Shown here: positions 1 through 7,792 of the stretch, in pieces
Layout of the letters: the number at the start of each line of letters is the position of its first letter
Position numbering within the stretch: the stretch's first letter is position 1
Program-made: the position numbers and the translations under genes
Notes under the pieces: model-generated
What the model saw: the letters and a program-made list of their open reading frames with translations, nothing else
The model's database searches: none
Told to the model about the DNA's origin: nothing
Assembly: GCA_964576475.1 (NCBI GenBank)
Contig: CAZNVG010000005.1
Span: forward strand, 1 to 55,690
DNA length: 55,690 nucleotides
Source: CAZNVG01 sp964576475
GTDB taxonomy: Bacteria > Patescibacteriota > Saccharimonadia > Saccharimonadales > CAZNVG01
Reading direction: 5' to 3'

Positions 1-834
1 TTCATCACCAGGTAGTGCAACGTTCATTCCATAGAGTCCTGCGAGCATTGTCGGGATTGTGAGTGCAAGCGTAATCACTGTCAGTAATCGAATAGTTTCG
101 TTAAGACGTGTATCCATGACGGCACGGTATGAATCCCGCACATTGGTGATTGTTCGCAGTAAGCTCTTGCTACGCGTAATAACCTGCTGAAACTCAATAA
201 CGAGGTCCTCAACCAAATCTCGGTCGTCCTCGAAAAGCTTAATGAGATGACCGCTGAGAAGTCGCTCGATTATGTCGTTAGTAGGAAACAGTGCATCGAG
301 ATAATCGTTAAGTTTGCGTTCGTATTCGACGAAGATGGATATATCGCCCGGGCGCAAACGTGTAATATCGCTGGTTGCAGCTCTCATTTGACGGTTGATA
401 GTAGCAACTTTTGATTGGTATTCGAACACGATCGATTCCAGCATCTGCAGCATGGTTCTGCTCTGCATAGTTGTTGCAATTTCTGTTTTATCAATAAATG
501 GCTGCCATAAACGGCTCAAGGATTCTTGGGAGAGTGTCACAATATACTTGGGCTTTATGATGAATAGGATTGGTGTAGTGAAATCGTTGAAGTCGTCATC
601 TGTGTCTGGCAATCGAGACATGAAATATAATGTATCGCCAACTGTTTCGACTCGTGGAACTTCATGAGGATCGAGTGCGTCAGTAACGATGTCGGGGTCT
701 AGCGAAAACTGCGTAATAATTGATGCGACCTCATCGGGAGTTGGGCGTTCGACTCGAACCCAACTTCCTTCCTGAAGGTCGGCAATCTTAGTGGCTTTGG
801 GCGACTTGCCCGAACTGTGATAATACTGAATCAT
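1..834 (-). CDS. corA: CorA-family Mg2+/divalent cation transporter (3' end cut by window)
   Basis: My own minus-strand translation starts at the ATG complementary to 832-834 and runs open for 278 codons to the window edge. The first ~220 residues form the soluble helical cytoplasmic domain expected for CorA. The last visible part is a hydrophobic helix ending in LAGLYGMN, the YGMN/GMN selectivity motif that closes TM1 in CorA channels. TM2 and the C-terminus lie outside the window. CorA forms a pentameric channel for Mg2+ (also Co2+/Ni2+) influx. No clear Shine-Dalgarno is seen before the start. The gene is followed upstream (higher coordinates) by a GC-rich operon on the same strand, separated by a strong dyad at 878-935, so it is probably transcribed separately. 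Family call is firm; exact ion preference is not readable. Confidence 0.9.
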   Translation of the reverse strand, partial: MIQYYHSSGKSPKATKIADLQEGSWVRVERPTPDEVASIITQFSLDPDIVTDALDPHEVPRVETVGDTLYFMSRLPDTDDDFNDFTTPILFIIKPKYIVTLSQESLSRLWQPFIDKTEIATTMQSRTMLQMLESIVFEYQSKVATINRQMRAATSDITRLRPGDISIFVEYERKLNDYLDALFPTNDIIERLLSGHLIKLFEDDRDLVEDLVIEFQQVITRSKSLLRTITNVRDSYRAVMDTRLNETIRLLTVITLALTIPTMLAGLYGMNVALPGDE

Positions 835-877
835 TAATCTAAGTCTAACGCGCTCAGCTCAATGATTGAAATTAATA

Positions 878-935
878 TGGGATTGCGCGCCTGACAGTTA
901 GTACCAGAGGCACCAAAGGTCAGGCGGCAATCCCA
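878..935 (-). terminator. 17-bp dyad after the GC-rich operon (no U-tract)
   Basis: Arms 878-895 and 919-935 pair as TGGGATTGC + CGCCTGAC with one bulged base, loop about 23 nt. It lies just past the stop of the pyruvate-kinase-like gene, so it probably ends that transcript. On the minus strand no run of T follows; on the plus strand a short CTTTTG follows. A U-less (I-shaped) terminator or a cassette-end structure are both possible. Confidence 0.55.
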
Positions 936-953
936 CTTTTGTTCTCGTCATTC

Positions 954-1955
954 CTAGTGACGAGAGGTCGTTTTTCGTGAACCGAGCAGTCGCTCGCGCA
1001 ACGACAGCTGTACTGTCGAATTGCTAGCTACTGGCGTGTAGTCGTCGGCTACCGCCGCGAAGACGTTGACCGCGAGAGCGAGTTTGTCTTCGAGAAGGCA
1101 AAGATCATCGCAGAGCATGTATCGCTTGTATCCGATCTCTCGGAGCCAAGCAAGCTCGCTCAGATCTGCACACGACGGGCCTGGTTCGTTGACAGTGGAC
1201 AGCAGGATCCGTGAGCCGGCGACGGCGTGAGGATCTTTGCTGATGATGAGCTGTAGTGCCCGAAGAATTCGATGCTCCGGCTTCAGCTCAACAAAAAGAT
1301 CGCCGCGTGCGGCAACAAGCGTGAGATTGTCACGCTTAGAGAATTCCTGCTCGACGAAGCCGAGACCACGCTCGTTCTCGATCTTCAACCAAACCTCAGC
1401 GTTGTCGCCGACAAGCTCCAAGAACTCATCGACATCGCGCATTGATTCGGTATAAGACAAGCACCAGCGAGAAATCCCGGCTGCTTTCGCCATCTCGATT
1501 CGCTTCTTCTCCCAGTCGTTGAACTGTTCGCCTTGGAGGACGAACGAGCTGTCCACGACATGAAGTGATTCTCCTGATCGGACCAGATGTTGAGGTCCGC
1601 CCAAGAAAACCAAGCGAGTGCCGTCCACCACACGGTCAAGCAGCGCACCATCATTGCCGGCCTTGAAAAGCACCAGCGAGTCGGGTTGCGCTGCGATTGG
1701 GTGGTTGATGATGATCTCGAGATGATCACCGCAGTCGATTGCTTCCAGTACACGAAGCTGGCGACCCTTGACGTCGAAAAACGTCTCAGGTGGAGCCGGC
1801 CCCGTGGACAGAAGATCGAACTCCGTCTGCAGTTCTGCTTCGCTCAGCATGGGCGTGTTCAGTCGAACGCCTTGGATACGAGGATCCTTAGCAAAGCGAC
1901 CAAAATAACTCATGCTTGGAAGCAATGTGCAGTACAGCTGTAGATCTGGGTTCAT
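954..1955 (-). CDS. Pyruvate kinase/CitE-superfamily barrel protein, last gene of kinase-VWA operon
   Basis: 333 aa, GC-rich. The sequence follows the pyruvate kinase fold: an N-terminal strand with VRLN (residues 30-33, cf. ARLN of pyruvate kinase), a B-domain-like segment (about 60-140), then barrel strands with KIENE (191-195) and ARGDL (216-220), which match the catalytic Lys and metal-binding Glu/Asp motifs. The allosteric C-terminal domain of true pyruvate kinase is absent and the usual N-terminal CTIGPAS is replaced by CTLLPS, so glycolytic pyruvate kinase activity is doubtful. It is separated by 9 nt from the VWA gene upstream and is the third gene of a minus-strand operon with a J-domain kinase. 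Related CitE/HpcH-type lyases occur in Ter stress-response operons together with VWA proteins and kinases. The function here is inferred only from that context; substrate unknown. Confidence 0.7.
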   Translation of the reverse strand: MNPDLQLYCTLLPSMSYFGRFAKDPRIQGVRLNTPMLSEAELQTEFDLLSTGPAPPETFFDVKGRQLRVLEAIDCGDHLEIIINHPIAAQPDSLVLFKAGNDGALLDRVVDGTRLVFLGGPQHLVRSGESLHVVDSSFVLQGEQFNDWEKKRIEMAKAAGISRWCLSYTESMRDVDEFLELVGDNAEVWLKIENERGLGFVEQEFSKRDNLTLVAARGDLFVELKPEHRILRALQLIISKDPHAVAGSRILLSTVNEPGPSCADLSELAWLREIGYKRYMLCDDLCLLEDKLALAVNVFAAVADDYTPVASNSTVQLSLRERLLGSRKTTSRH

Positions 1956-1964
1956 GGTCCGTCC

Positions 1965-2957
1965 CTACGCCAGGGGTGTCGAGGCGTCGCCGTCTCCCAG
2001 ATCCTTCAGCATCACCGAATTGCCGCTGCGAAGTGCCTTGCGCGAACCGGCCGTCACCGCGTGGATCGTCTCGAGAGACTTGTACACGGTCTTGACCTGT
2101 CCTGGCTTCTGTCGACCCTCGATCTCCTCTCGGAAGTCGTCGATTCGATCGACTTCTGCCGCGAGGATGCCGAAGATCACATCGACGACGCGGTTGGGGT
2201 CGGGGAGCATGGCGATGTGGCTCTCGCCAACCAGCGGCACCCACTTGTCGTGAGCTCGCTTGGTCTCACCATTCCACGAGTTCCCTGAGCCGGCATCGCT
2301 GCTGCCATATGGCTTCTGGATGAAGTAGACGGATGCGGTTCGCTGCAACTCGGCGAAGACCTGCTTGGTCGTGAGCGAGCGGTCGAGCTTGACGCATGCG
2401 TACTTGGCAGCGTGCTCGACACTGACTGAGTCGAAGCACGGCTCGTCACCGATGAAGATGACGATGGGCTCTGCCATGGCACTGACGCTCAGGTTGTGAG
2501 CGAAGTACAGCGCTGCGAGTTCGTACGTCTCTCCACCGTTACCGCCACCCTTGTTCTCGATGGTCAGCTGCTTGAGTCGGACCTCAAGGTCCTTGCCGGT
2601 GGCGAAGGGTCGAACCTGCAGTGCGTAGGTCTCGTTCTTGTGCGCATCGCCGATCGCCGCGAAGCAGATCTCAGCGTCGTCGCCCAGGTAGTCCCGCACC
2701 TCATGGTCGAGATACGGCAACTTGGAGAACATCGTCGCCGGCCAGTCACCCATCGAGGATGTCTCGTCGATGACGATGATCAGTGGACGCTGCGCCTTGG
2801 ATGACACCTTCTTCTCTCGCTTGGAGTCGAGGGAGGCACCGCTGTCGACCGCTTCTTGGTAGCTACTGCTGACGTGTTGATCGTAACGCGCTCGTGCGCG
2901 TTGGAAGTCATGCCCCTGCCATTGTGGGGCTGGGACATAGTCGTGTGATTCACTCAC
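1965..2957 (-). CDS. TerY-like von Willebrand factor A domain protein
   Basis: 330 aa, GC-rich, no signal peptide. A VWA domain starts near residue 58; its MIDAS is visible as DETSS (64-68, variant of DxSxS), a GGET threonine loop near residue 150 and an IGDEP aspartate near residue 180. This arrangement should bind a divalent metal and mediate protein-protein contacts in the cytoplasm. A Gly-rich stretch (NKGGGNGGE) precedes the threonine. The C-terminal third is helical with no recognised domain. It sits 24 nt after the J-domain kinase and 9 nt before the pyruvate-kinase-like gene. VWA (TerY) plus protein kinase pairing is a known feature of Ter-type phosphorylation modules, so it may be a scaffold or substrate for the kinase. 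No PP2C phosphatase is seen in the window. Confidence 0.8.
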   Translation of the reverse strand: MSESHDYVPAPQWQGHDFQRARARYDQHVSSSYQEAVDSGASLDSKREKKVSSKAQRPLIIVIDETSSMGDWPATMFSKLPYLDHEVRDYLGDDAEICFAAIGDAHKNETYALQVRPFATGKDLEVRLKQLTIENKGGGNGGETYELAALYFAHNLSVSAMAEPIVIFIGDEPCFDSVSVEHAAKYACVKLDRSLTTKQVFAELQRTASVYFIQKPYGSSDAGSGNSWNGETKRAHDKWVPLVGESHIAMLPDPNRVVDVIFGILAAEVDRIDDFREEIEGRQKPGQVKTVYKSLETIHAVTAGSRKALRSGNSVMLKDLGDGDASTPLA

Positions 2958-2981
2958 GTGATTCTCCTTGGTTGGTTCGGA

Positions 2982-4004
2982 CTAAGACTTGATCTTCTTG
3001 TGACGGATTGGCTTCATGCCAGAGCGACGACGACCAAACGATGCCTGGCGGGCAGCGATCAGTGTGTCGTCGAGAGTTTCGGTCGACCAATTCGGTCGGT
3101 CGAGAGGGTTGGTCTTCAGCAACCTTCGAAGTAGATCGCACAATGGGTCTGGAAGATCGCTTGGGACTCGACGACGAGCAACTGCTTCCAGGTCGTTGCT
3201 AAACGCAAACAGCATGGTTGCTGCCAGCGAGTAGAAGTCGGATTCTGGAATCAGCGGCAAGCCTTTCTTCGATTCCGGGGAGCCGAAGTGTGGTGTGTAG
3301 CCGAGGCTTGCTGCTGTGTCGTCAGGGCGAACCGCTGCCAGGCCGAAGTCAACCAACACTACCTCGTGAGAGCTTGGCTGGACAATGATGTTCTTCGGCT
3401 TGAGGTCGCCGTGGATGATGCCGTTGTAGTGAAGATATTTGAGTGCATTGAGAATGCGCTCGGCAATCCACGCAACATCTTCCGCTTCGATCGGGCCCTT
3501 TTGCTCGACGAGATCGTGTAGGGTTGGCCCCTCCACGAAACCCATGACCAGCGCCACACTGCCGTCATCCAATCGGACGTAGTCACGAATGGCTGGAATG
3601 GCATGGTGGCGGAGGTCCCACATGGCTTGTGCCTCGTGGCTCATCACTTCTTCGTATTCCGGGGAGATCTGCTTGGCGTGTTTGATGCACACAAAACTAC
3701 CCGGCAACTCGATGTGCTCTGCCTTGTAGGTGACACCGATTGCCCCCTCGGCGATCTTGTTCACGATCCGATACTTGCCTCCAATCAATCCGCCGGGCGG
3801 ATGGATGAGAGTGCTGTCGTACTCGGATCGCTTGTCTGGATCGGTCAGGATGCTGTGCGCGTCGTTGACTCGAGCGGCCATGGCTGCGTGCTTGGAACTG
3901 TGATCCGGATGGATCTTCTTCATGCGTGCACGATACGCCGCTTCGATCACCTCGGGGCTTGCTGTTGGCAGAACCTCGAGGACCTGATAGTGCGTGAGGC
4001 CCAT
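2982..4004 (-). CDS. J-domain fused to Ser/Thr protein kinase
   Basis: 340 aa from the ATG complementary to 4002-4004, which has an AAGGAG Shine-Dalgarno; the 71 residues upstream in the same open frame are AT-rich and look non-coding. Residues 1-65 are a DnaJ J-domain with HPD at 32-34. A eukaryotic-like kinase domain follows (about 75-315) with a degenerate glycine loop (AEGAIG), IKHAK lysine strand, catalytic loop HGDLKPKN (HRD changed to HGD) and intact DFG. No transmembrane segment is seen, so unlike PknB-type receptors it is cytosolic. The J-domain suggests recruitment of or coupling to DnaK. First gene of a GC-rich operon with VWA and pyruvate-kinase-like partners. The domain calls are firm; the signalling role is inference. 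Confidence 0.85.
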   Translation of the reverse strand: MGLTHYQVLEVLPTASPEVIEAAYRARMKKIHPDHSSKHAAMAARVNDAHSILTDPDKRSEYDSTLIHPPGGLIGGKYRIVNKIAEGAIGVTYKAEHIELPGSFVCIKHAKQISPEYEEVMSHEAQAMWDLRHHAIPAIRDYVRLDDGSVALVMGFVEGPTLHDLVEQKGPIEAEDVAWIAERILNALKYLHYNGIIHGDLKPKNIIVQPSSHEVVLVDFGLAAVRPDDTAASLGYTPHFGSPESKKGLPLIPESDFYSLAATMLFAFSNDLEAVARRRVPSDLPDPLCDLLRRLLKTNPLDRPNWSTETLDDTLIAARQASFGRRRSGMKPIRHKKIKS

Positions 4005-4396
4005 TCGGGATACTCCTTGTCTGTTGTCGGTTTTGAAAAACGATGTAAACGAACTACCTACGATGTTAGTCTCGACGCTGTTTTGCGCACGCAGTTCTAT
4101 CGCCGTAAATATACTTAAATTGTACGCTCGACACTTTGTATTGCCATGAGCATTACAAGCTGTATTTAGAATTTTAAGCAAACTTTCATGTTGGCTGAGT
4201 AATATCTCTAGTATCACCTTGTAAGCGTAGCCGGTGCGCAGAGGGCAAGGTGAGCAACAGTTTCGTCACAATACGGCGTATCTTGGCTGAGCAGATATGT
4301 AGAGTAAAAGTGTCAGACGGCATGAAAGACATGTACATACAGCAAAGAAAACCCCGTAGATAATGACGAGCAGTAATACACGTAAACGGAGGATAA
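4005..4396. other. Gene-free divergent spacer, 392 nt
   Basis: AT-rich region between the minus-strand kinase operon and the plus-strand secreted-protein gene. Candidate minus promoter: TGGCAA, 16 nt, TACAAT near 4140-4110. I see no RNA gene or convincing ORF; overlapping open frames lack ribosome binding sites and do not look like protein. The composition changes sharply from AT-rich to GC-rich at about 4010, at the start of the kinase gene. Confidence 0.5.
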
Positions 4397-4882
4397 ATGA
4401 GAAAGAAACTAATCGTACTCAGCGCCATTGCTGCAGTCACTGCAACGACACTTGGTGGTGTGGGTATTGTTTCTGCGCATTCGCAGCTCAATGGATCTTC
4501 TGATCTTGTAGATAAGATCGCTACAACGTTTAAGCTAGACAGGAATGAAGTGCAAAAAGTGTTTGATGAAGATCGTCAAGCACATCAAGCAGAGCGTGAA
4601 CAGGCCATGAAAGATCGTCTTTCTCAGGCTGTTAGCGACGGAACGCTTACTCAGGAACAAGCCGATAAGATAACAGCTAAACAAACTGAGATGAAAGCTT
4701 TTCGTGACACGCTAAAGGACAAGACAGATGATGAACGAAAAGCTGCCATGGACAGCAAGCGTGAGGAGCTAAAACAGTGGGCTAAAGACAACGGGATTAG
4801 CGACGAAGCTGCTCGATTCTTGGGTCCTGCCGGCGGACATGGACCGCGTGGTGAAGGTCATATGATGAAAGGGGGTATGTAG
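4397..4882 (+). CDS. Small secreted helical protein
   Basis: 161 aa, preceded by a GGAGG Shine-Dalgarno 7 nt upstream. Residues 1-27 form a signal peptide (MRKK, hydrophobic stretch, VSAH cleavage region). The mature part is a charged, probably coiled-coil region rich in Lys/Glu/Gln/Asp, containing TLTQEQADKI, a pattern common in DUF2680-like or Spy-like exported proteins of Gram-positives and Patescibacteria. The tail is Gly/His/Met-rich (GGHGPRGEGHMMKGGM), which could bind metal. Single-gene unit closed by a strong terminator at 4923-4964. Function unknown; a periplasm-like chaperone or metal buffer is speculation. Confidence 0.75.
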   Translation: MRKKLIVLSAIAAVTATTLGGVGIVSAHSQLNGSSDLVDKIATTFKLDRNEVQKVFDEDRQAHQAEREQAMKDRLSQAVSDGTLTQEQADKITAKQTEMKAFRDTLKDKTDDERKAAMDSKREELKQWAKDNGISDEAARFLGPAGGHGPRGEGHMMKGGM

Positions 4883-4922
4883 AAATAGATAACGTTATAG
4901 CCTGATAACAAGCCAGCCAAAA

Positions 4923-4964
4923 AAAGAAGTCGCTCATGCTGAACCGCATACGAGCGACTTCTTT
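4923..4964. terminator. Strong bidirectional intrinsic terminator
   Basis: 13-bp perfect stem (4923-4935 with 4952-4964) around a 16-nt loop, flanked by an A-run on the left and T-rich CTTTGATAT on the right, just after the secreted-protein gene. Confidence 0.85.
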
Positions 4965-4976
4965 GATATAAAAAAG

Positions 4977-5005
4977 TTGACAGGATTACAACTCTGTATG
5001 ATAAT
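4977..5005 (+). promoter_or_regulatory. Sigma70-type promoter TTGACA-17-GATAAT
   Basis: Consensus -35 TTGACA at 4977-4982, 17-bp spacer, GATAAT at 5000-5005 (one mismatch). Predicted start near 5012. No ORF begins soon downstream, so it drives either a structured RNA (5012-5110) or a long leader for the gene at 5275. Confidence 0.7.
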
Positions 5006-5011
5006 CCATTT

Positions 5012-5110
5012 ACATCAGGAGACGAGCGTGCGGTCTCACCTCTCCACTGATCCGATAAAGGATTTCTACGCACGCACTTAATTGAGCATACTGAAATCTT
5101 GTATTTTTAT
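5012..5110 (+). ncRNA. Candidate structured RNA or long 5' leader
   Basis: Downstream of a near-consensus promoter, a closing stem GCGTGCG (5026-5032) pairs perfectly with CGCACGC (5069-5075), with an inner ATCC/GGAT hairpin near 5050-5062. No coding frame with a ribosome site is seen. It could be a small RNA, a riboswitch-like leader or simply an untranslated region. A further TATAAT at 5108-5113 could start the downstream gene separately. End point is a guess. Confidence 0.35.
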
Positions 5111-5157
5111 AATCTGTTCGTCCTTCTAATCTTTGGCCGCACACGACGAGTAACGAG

Positions 5158-5212
5158 GTAGCGGAGTGATCATGCCGGTCTGGATGATTGTTCCGCTACT
5201 CTCGGTACCGAG
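5158..5212 (+). promoter_or_regulatory. Leader hairpin and palindrome before the GC-rich secreted gene
   Basis: GTAGCGGA (5158-5165) pairs with TCCGCTAC (5192-5199), with an inner ATCAT/ATGAT stem, directly followed by the 12-bp perfect palindrome CTCGGTACCGAG (5201-5212). Either an mRNA leader structure or an operator. Confidence 0.45.
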
Positions 5213-5274
5213 TGGAGCCAGCCGCGCGACTGCCTCGCGTTTGAAAGTCTATCCAATCTGGGGATGGAGTGCTC

Positions 5275-5865
5275 ATGAAGATTCAGAAGAAGATTGTGGC
5301 GATTGCGATGTTCGCAGTCGTGGCAATGGTGGTGCCGACAGGTGCTGCTGGAGCAAGCGGTGCTGCGGCACCCAATCGGCTCATCGTGGAGCGCGCATGG
5401 TCGCACACGAAGTCGAACACTTCCAGTCAGCCGACGACATCGCGTTCGTCGTACCGATTCGCGCCGGCGGCGTGGGAGCTTGCCGAAGCGCGTGCGTCGC
5501 GTATCATCGCGGTGACTCCGATGGGTGTGGCAACCTGTGGGCGCATCACGTGCACGTTCACGTGGGATCGTGACGACTGGACGCCTCGGCTCAACCAGTG
5601 GTACGGCGGTGACTACACTGGAACGAAGGCCATCGCCGTCGGTGTGGTGGTTGGGCTCGCATGCTTGCCCTTCACCGGTCCGTATGCAGTTGTGTGTGGC
5701 GGTGTCGGTGCCATCAGTTTCTCCTACGTTCAGGAGACGCTTGCCAAGGCTGTTCGCGAACGCTCGTGCATGGCTGTGAAGTTCATCAACTGGGGTGGTG
5801 TCTGGCTGCCGTACAAGCTGGATGTTGTCCCGGTGTCGTCCTTCGATTGCTGGAGGAACTCCTGA
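5275..5865 (+). CDS. GC-rich secreted protein of unknown function (possible bacteriocin-like)
   Basis: 196 aa from the ATG at 5275, which has GGAG 5 nt upstream; a GTG two codons earlier is less likely. Residues 1-27 are a clear signal peptide ending in AAGASG. The mature protein has four cysteines in two pairs (CGRITC; later ACLPF and VVCGG), a hydrophobic Gly/Ala/Val-rich segment (about 123-150) and a Cys near the C-terminus (DCWRNS). Small secreted proteins with a hydrophobic glycine-rich stretch flanked by cysteines occur in Actinobacteria, some bacteriocin-like, but I do not recognise a family. The stop overlaps the start of a 56-aa membrane peptide (TGATG), implying translational coupling. 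Base composition is clearly GC-richer than the flanks, suggesting transfer. Confidence 0.65.
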   Translation: MKIQKKIVAIAMFAVVAMVVPTGAAGASGAAAPNRLIVERAWSHTKSNTSSQPTTSRSSYRFAPAAWELAEARASRIIAVTPMGVATCGRITCTFTWDRDDWTPRLNQWYGGDYTGTKAIAVGVVVGLACLPFTGPYAVVCGGVGAISFSYVQETLAKAVRERSCMAVKFINWGGVWLPYKLDVVPVSSFDCWRNS

Positions 5866-6035
5866 TGAGCAAGCAGATGCGACTTCTCGTCGGCATTGTG
5901 TTGGTGTTGTCCGGCCTCGTCGGCAGCGCTCTCAACGATGCACTCGTCAGCGGCAACTTCATGCTCTTCATCGTGTGTGGATGTGTCGCGCTGGGAGGTA
6001 TCGGCTTGATCGGGGTTTCGCTCCGAACTCGCTGA
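5865..6035 (+). CDS. 56-aa two-helix membrane peptide coupled to the secreted protein
   Basis: Starts within the TGATG overlap with the upstream stop and has GGAGG 8 nt before the ATG. Two hydrophobic helices (about 7-25 and 32-50) with short charged ends (MSKQMR, SLRTR). The size, topology and coupling resemble immunity peptides that sit beside bacteriocin genes, but small membrane proteins of other roles look the same. GC-rich like its partner and followed by a 16-bp dyad. Confidence 0.6.
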   Translation: MSKQMRLLVGIVLVLSGLVGSALNDALVSGNFMLFIVCGCVALGGIGLIGVSLRTR

Positions 6036-6053
6036 TGTTCTTCAGCTAAAAAT

Positions 6054-6107
6054 GTTGTCTGGCCAGTGGCTGTGCTCGCTTTTGCGAGAACCCACTGGCC
6101 AGACAAC
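6054..6107 (+). terminator. 16-bp perfect dyad closing the GC-rich gene pair
   Basis: GTTGTCTGGCCAGTGG at 6054-6069 pairs with 6092-6107 without mismatch; the loop contains CTCGC-TTTT-GCGAG. No T-run follows. Acts as a U-less terminator or marks the cassette end. Confidence 0.6.
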
Positions 6108-6198
6108 GAGATTATTAAAATTAGTTTTGTTGCACTTTTATAAACAACGCATAGCATACTTAGCATCAGATTTGTTATCGTAAGGACAGAGGAGTTGT

Positions 6199-7074
6199 AT
6201 GATGATGACACCAAAGCAAATGTCCGATCGTATAGAGAGCGAGCTGTTAGCTTGTGGTCTCCCAAAGCGGGAGTTGCAAAAAGCAGAGAGTAAATACCTT
6301 ACACAAATTATTCACGAAGATGAGCACATTATTGGAGCAGTAGGTGGTATGTACGACGATTCCCTACACGCAATGTTAGTAGCCACCGATAAGCGAATCT
6401 TCTTTTTGGACTGTAAGCCAATGTACACAGTTAGCGATGAATTGACCTATGAAGTGGTTAGTGGGGTGAAGCACTCACATCATGGACCAGTAACTAGAGT
6501 GACCTTGCACTCAAGAGTCAGCGATTATTCGTTGGTGCTGACAAATAAGAACGCTGCAGATAATTTCGTACGAGCAGTTGAGACGCGTCGACTCGAGACG
6601 AACGTTTTAAACCAAGATGATAAAGAAAAACCAAAGTCAGAAATGAACCCAAAGTTAGTACTCGATGATGCGGTGGTTGCGTTTTTGCAGTCACGCGAAC
6701 TCGGAGTTTTATCGACAGTCGATAGGACAGGAGTAGTTGCTGGAGCGGCAGTGTATTATGTGCTTGCATCGGATGGTTGTGTGTATCTAATGTCACGTTC
6801 CAATACCCTTAAACTTCACAATGCGGTCGAAACGCATATGGTAGCACTGACGGTTTATGATGAGAAGATTTTGCAGACTGTTCAGCTTCAAGGACATGCA
6901 GAGATTGAGATTGATGATAAGAAAAGAGAGATGATCTTCGAGCGACTTATGCGACCAAGACCGGTTGAGGGTACAGTGTCGCTGCCGCCAATTACGAAAC
7001 AACATAGCGGCACGCCGATGATACTTCGCATTGATCCCTTTGCGGCAAAGTTTACAAACTTCCTAGAAAAATAA
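6199..7074 (+). CDS. PH-like domain fused to pyridoxamine-phosphate-oxidase-type split barrel
   Basis: 291 aa; start chosen by GAGGAG 5 nt upstream. Residues 20-130 resemble bacterial PH domains (IGAVGGMY, DKRIFFLD, VTLHSRVSDYSLVL). A linker rich in Lys/Glu (136-152) leads to a split-barrel FMN-binding-like domain (about 155-290) with LGVLSTVD and VYLMSRSNTLKLHN, typical of the PNPOx-like superfamily that binds flavin, F420 or heme. No membrane segment. Likely a soluble redox enzyme tethered by its PH-like part; cofactor and substrate unknown. Single gene, AT-balanced composition like the host backbone. Confidence 0.7.
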   Translation: MMMTPKQMSDRIESELLACGLPKRELQKAESKYLTQIIHEDEHIIGAVGGMYDDSLHAMLVATDKRIFFLDCKPMYTVSDELTYEVVSGVKHSHHGPVTRVTLHSRVSDYSLVLTNKNAADNFVRAVETRRLETNVLNQDDKEKPKSEMNPKLVLDDAVVAFLQSRELGVLSTVDRTGVVAGAAVYYVLASDGCVYLMSRSNTLKLHNAVETHMVALTVYDEKILQTVQLQGHAEIEIDDKKREMIFERLMRPRPVEGTVSLPPITKQHSGTPMILRIDPFAAKFTNFLEK

Positions 7075-7117
7075 TCAGTGCAGATTGCCGTTAGTAGTAT
7101 GCTGAGGCAATAAGGCC

Positions 7118-7123
7118 TATTAT
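7118..7123 (+). promoter_or_regulatory. -10 box 6 nt before exoD start (leaderless)
   Basis: TATTAT at 7118-7123 followed by 6 nt and the ATG at 7130; no Shine-Dalgarno. The transcript should start at or next to the initiation codon. No clear -35. Confidence 0.5.
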
Positions 7124-7129
7124 AGATAC

Positions 7130-7735
7130 ATGACTCAACATGGTTTTAGTGAGGATTTGGAAAAATGGTTAAACGGTAAGCAGAAGAAAACACTGCATAG
7201 TTTAGGCGAAGTTTTTGCTGAAAAGAGCTTTGCTGTTTTGTTTCTCGTTCTTATGTTCTTCCCGTCGTTGCCTATTCCAACTGGTGGTGTAACTCATTTT
7301 GTCATGCTACCTATCGCAATGTTATTGTCGCTTGAACTTATAATAGGCCGTGACCATATTTGGCTTCCCGCCAAAGCAAAACAGCGTCGTTTGGGTGGTC
7401 TCACTGAGAAGCGAGTGTTGCCCTTTATGATGCGCAGGATTCGTTGGTTCGAAAAATTTGCACGACCTCGTTTCACTGGAATCATGACCAATCACCGGTT
7501 TGGGCAGGCTTATGGTCTGACGGTTTTGATATATGCACTTGCTGCTTTCTTTGCACCACCGTTTTCTGGACTCGATACACTACCCGCATTCGGAGTTGTC
7601 GTTATGTCCTTAGGAATAATTCTGGAAGACGGCTTGATTTACGTAATAGGTTTCATAAGTGGGGTCATTGGCATTACGCTAAGTGTTTTGTTTGGCGCTG
7701 CAATAGCTAAAGTCGTCGCCGGTATATTTACCTAA
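7130..7735 (+). CDS. exoD: ExoD-family exopolysaccharide synthesis membrane protein
   Basis: 201 aa, about four to five membrane segments. The N-terminus has the amphipathic ExoD pattern (LHSLGEVFAEKSFAVLFLVL) and MFFPSLPIPTGGVTH, close to the PSALPLP...V region of the family, then ELIIGRDHIWLPAK, also characteristic. ExoD proteins are linked to exopolysaccharide production and alkali tolerance in rhizobia; the molecular activity is unknown. It stands alone here; the polysaccharide operon of this window lies at 48.9-52.1 kb. Confidence 0.85.
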   Translation: MTQHGFSEDLEKWLNGKQKKTLHSLGEVFAEKSFAVLFLVLMFFPSLPIPTGGVTHFVMLPIAMLLSLELIIGRDHIWLPAKAKQRRLGGLTEKRVLPFMMRRIRWFEKFARPRFTGIMTNHRFGQAYGLTVLIYALAAFFAPPFSGLDTLPAFGVVVMSLGIILEDGLIYVIGFISGVIGITLSVLFGAAIAKVVAGIFT

Positions 7736-7769
7736 ATAAATACGGTCAAATGATCAGTTTATAAAGTTA

Positions 7770-7782
7770 AAGTCAGGTATGA
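7770..7782 (+). repeat. Left copy of 13-bp inverted repeat flanking a GC-rich cassette
   Basis: AAGTCAGGTATGA; its exact reverse complement is at 8752-8764. The pair brackets the GC-rich gene at 7898-8614 together with its 3' dyad and 5' stem. Confidence 0.5.
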
Positions 7783-7792
7783 GTGTGGGTCG

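Noticed and set aside
395..667. 90-aa plus-strand ORF
   Set aside because: It runs antisense inside the clearly coding CorA gene and has no family features.
954..1955. Genuine glycolytic pyruvate kinase
   Set aside because: C-terminal domain missing, first barrel motif altered and operon context is signalling-like, so only superfamily membership is claimed.
4005..4217. N-terminal extension of the J-domain kinase
   Set aside because: AT-rich, unlike the gene, and the J-domain begins exactly at the ATG at 4004, which has AAGGAG.
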